Source of the DNA: Cryptomeria japonica
Lineage: Eukaryota; Streptophyta; Pinopsida; Cupressales; Cupressaceae
NCBI RefSeq assembly: GCF_030272615.1
Contig: NC_081408.1
Span: 310,761,118 to 310,825,117, forward strand
DNA: 64,000 bases
Direction: 5' to 3'
Below are positions 61,901-64,000 of this stretch, piece by piece (within the stretch, counting starts at the first letter, position 1; every line of letters begins with the position of its first letter). The notes beneath the pieces were generated by a model. It ran no database searches. It saw only the letters and a list, made by a program, of their open reading frames with translations, and was not told the origin of the DNA. Made by a program: the position numbers and the translations under genes.

Positions 61901-62956
61901 TTCATTGGTGAAAATGGTTTAAAAGGTGATAGATAAAGGCTAGGTTATATTAACTTATATCTAGGATATTAGTACATATGTTATTAAATAAAGGTCATTA
62001 TAATTAAAGTGGGCTCAAAAGTTAAGAGAAAAGGACATGTTTATGTAAAATGGGTTTTATTTAGCAATAGTTAAATATTAGGTTTTATTCAGTTGAATCT
62101 TGGGTGTTGGTACATGTGTTAGTATATAAAGGTTGTTATAATTCAAGTGGGTCCAAAAATTAATAGAAAAGGACATATTTAGGTAAGATAGATTTAAATA
62201 GTAATAGATAAATGTAAGGTTTATTGAATTAAATCTACGATATTCATACATGTGTTATTATATATAGCTTGTTGTAATTGAAGTGGGTTCAAAAGTTAAG
62301 AGAAAATGATGCATTAATGTAAAATGGGTTTAAATAGTAATAAATAAAGGTTAGGTTATGTTTTGCTGAATCTAGGATATTAGTACATGTGTAATTATAT
62401 AAAAGGTCATCGTAATTGAAGTGGGTTAGAAAGTTAAGAGAAAAGGTCATGCTTATAGATATTAGGGAGTACTCACCAGTCTTGGGTCCAGCTCTATTTA
62501 TAATTGAAACTCAAACAACATTGGAAATAAAAAATGGATCCTTCTATAGTCCATGATATGAGAGAATCTATTTTTTGGGTCTACACATGGCTTATAATAT
62601 AAGGGGCCACCCTACACTCCATGCAGGAAGCACCTAACTATGGTACAAATAGGGCATACATACCCAACCCTTGCCAGATTTGAACTTGTGACATCTCTTT
62701 TAAAGATTAAAATTTAGAATCAATATTAACTTTTCTAGAAATGGGTTTAAATAGTAATAGATGAAAGTTAGGCACTATTGATTTAAATCTAGAATATTAG
62801 TGCATTTGTTGTCATATAAAGGTTGTCCTAATTGAAGTGGGCTCAAAATTGACGAGAAAAAGACATGCTTATGTAAGATGGGTTTAAATTGTAGTAAATA
62901 TATAAAATATTATTTAAATCAATATAATTTAAATATTACTTATTTAATTAAATAAG
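58914..62956. repeat. 4-kb foldback element (long inverted repeat)
   Basis: Left arm 58914-60935 and right arm 61066-62956 are inverted copies, pairing from the outermost 'ttaattaaataagtaatatt' to the innermost 'ctctgcctgcgttat'. The spacer is only about 130 bp (60936-61065). The arms contain degenerate tandem units of about 130 bp (cttttctcttaacttttg, cccacttcaattac, acatgtactaatatccta). The left arm has an extra segment of about 70 bp with a CTCCT microsatellite (60703-60770). This is the architecture of plant foldback transposons. No transposase is encoded. Confidence 0.9.
60772..61229. other. GC-richer core of the foldback element with mirrored open frames
   Basis: The inner arm ends have higher GC than the surroundings and stay open on both strands: a plus frame at 60772-60999 and a minus frame at 61229-60858 start with the same 48-residue sequence (MNKAGEYTLISSS...) only because the arms are inverted copies. 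The core may be a captured fragment of other DNA. I recognise no protein family and do not call a gene. Confidence 0.5.
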
Positions 62957-62989
62957 CTTTAGTTGGTCCCATTAGATTGATCATTAGAA

Positions 62990-63015
62990 GGGCCCGCATG
63001 TGGCCATGCGGGCCC
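62990..63015. repeat. Perfect 11-bp GC-rich palindrome
   Basis: gggcccgcatg, four-base loop, catgcgggccc: an isolated very stable hairpin just outside the foldback element. No T run follows, so it is not a bacterial-type terminator; role unknown. Confidence 0.8.
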
Positions 63016-64000
63016 CTGGCTAAAAAACATTTCGTTTGTAAGCAACTTGACCTACAGATACATTGACTGGAGATGTTTTGGATGTGAGAAATTGAATTCG
63101 GGATCATGAAATTTTACACTTTGCAACTTTAAAATTTTTCCCAAAACACCTGAGTAGCCTTTAGAATCAGCTTCAAAAACTGACGAAAACTACTGATCAA
63201 ATCCTGAGAGCTGACACATTGATAGGATGTATTATAAAGAATTTGTGGCATCAGAGGAAATCGTCATTACGATTTCTGAGGGAAAATATTTTAATCATCA
63301 AAGTTGCCTACTTAGGGTTTTCTGAATTTGCACTCATTGAATCAACCTGAGACCCCTTTAAACACTGATTAGAAAAAATATCAAAACAACACCTTAGGGG
63401 ATGCCACTTGGCACACTGGCACACGAATATACCTCGAACATGTGTGCAAGAGATTTTGGCCTGATTAGGTCACATGCGCAAATTATTAACCCTCAAATTT
63501 GCTTACTCTGAAAACATTGAAGCTACTACTTGAGAAACCCTAAAAATGTTCATTTGGAATGGACTTCAAAAACTGATCAAATAATGAGTTGGGGAGTTAC
63601 AAACTGGGGATTTGGTAGATAACTATATAGATAATCACAAAGTATATCCACTTTAAATTATAGGTCAGCTGGACATGAAATAAAAATTCACAAAGAGGGC
63701 ACCAAACTAGTGTTTGACATAGTTCAGTTTGCAAAAACTGAACCCTTTGCAAATGGAATCAACTTTGAAAAATTGTCAAACGGACTCATGGGGCTTAGCC
63801 ACTTGGCATGGGGCTTCAAAATATAGCAGAGAATCACGGGAAACCAGTAGTTGAGCTTGAAAATCAACTGACATAAAGATATAATGCCTTAAAGAGGGCT
63901 TACTCAAAAAGGTGAAACATCTAGAAACAACAACCTTAACCTCTAGACCTCCAAAGGAGACTTCACAAACTCATCAAAACTGATCATAGGAGGTTTCAAA
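63016..64000. other. No gene seen
   Basis: AT-rich sequence without a supported reading frame. Phrases such as 'cttcaaaaactga' recur (63170, 63568), suggesting a degenerate repeat. Confidence 0.35.

Overview
The window is nuclear DNA from a seed plant, most probably a gymnosperm. It is AT-rich and packed with plant transposons (Ty1/copia with an initiator-tRNA-Met primer site, CACTA/En-Spm, LINE, a foldback element). One intact host gene stands out: a 14-exon ent-kaurene-synthase-type diterpene synthase on the minus strand. The gymnosperm assignment is an inference; nothing here fixes the species.

Layout. 85-4519 (-) is the wreck of a long unidentified coding sequence, mostly one reading frame with many nonsense codons, split by a solo copia LTR (340-1874). 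4726-5340 carries repeated CGATG-type motifs and may be the edge of a CACTA element. 5873-6470 (-) is a LINE tail. About 7.56-18.8 kb is CACTA copy A, with a transposase gene (TNP2 domain, DUF4218, DUF4216, Asp/His tract) and a second gene combining a SET-like domain with a TNPA/Transposase_24-like region. 18.8-29.9 kb holds mostly unclassified repeats: a hairpin-rich segment ending in a CACTA-like terminus (20952), a Ser/Pro/Gln-rich ORF, a 21-bp minisatellite and two possible LTR/primer-site junctions. 29891-35281 (-) is the diterpene synthase gene. 35.3-39.9 kb has palindromic repeats and decayed reading frames. 39922-47523 (-) is a complete copia retrotransposon with both LTRs and a perfect 5-bp target duplication, whose gag-pol is broken by nonsense codons. 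About 48.19-58.82 kb is CACTA copy B, in direct orientation to A. 58914-62956 is a 4-kb inverted repeat (foldback element) with tandem-repeat arms.

How it fits together. The diterpene synthase retains class I motifs (DDFYD and NDIQTYERE), lacks the class II DxDD motif and begins with a transit-peptide-like segment. It should ionise a bicyclic diphosphate such as ent-copalyl diphosphate in plastids. All 14 exons join in phase, while the mobile elements around it are broken, often by TAG/TAA/TGA changes compatible with C-to-T decay of methylated DNA.

The best candidate for something undescribed is the CACTA family itself. Both copies carry, beside the transposase, a gene with a SET-methyltransferase-like module and a TNPA-like region. 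The foldback element is the second notable structure.
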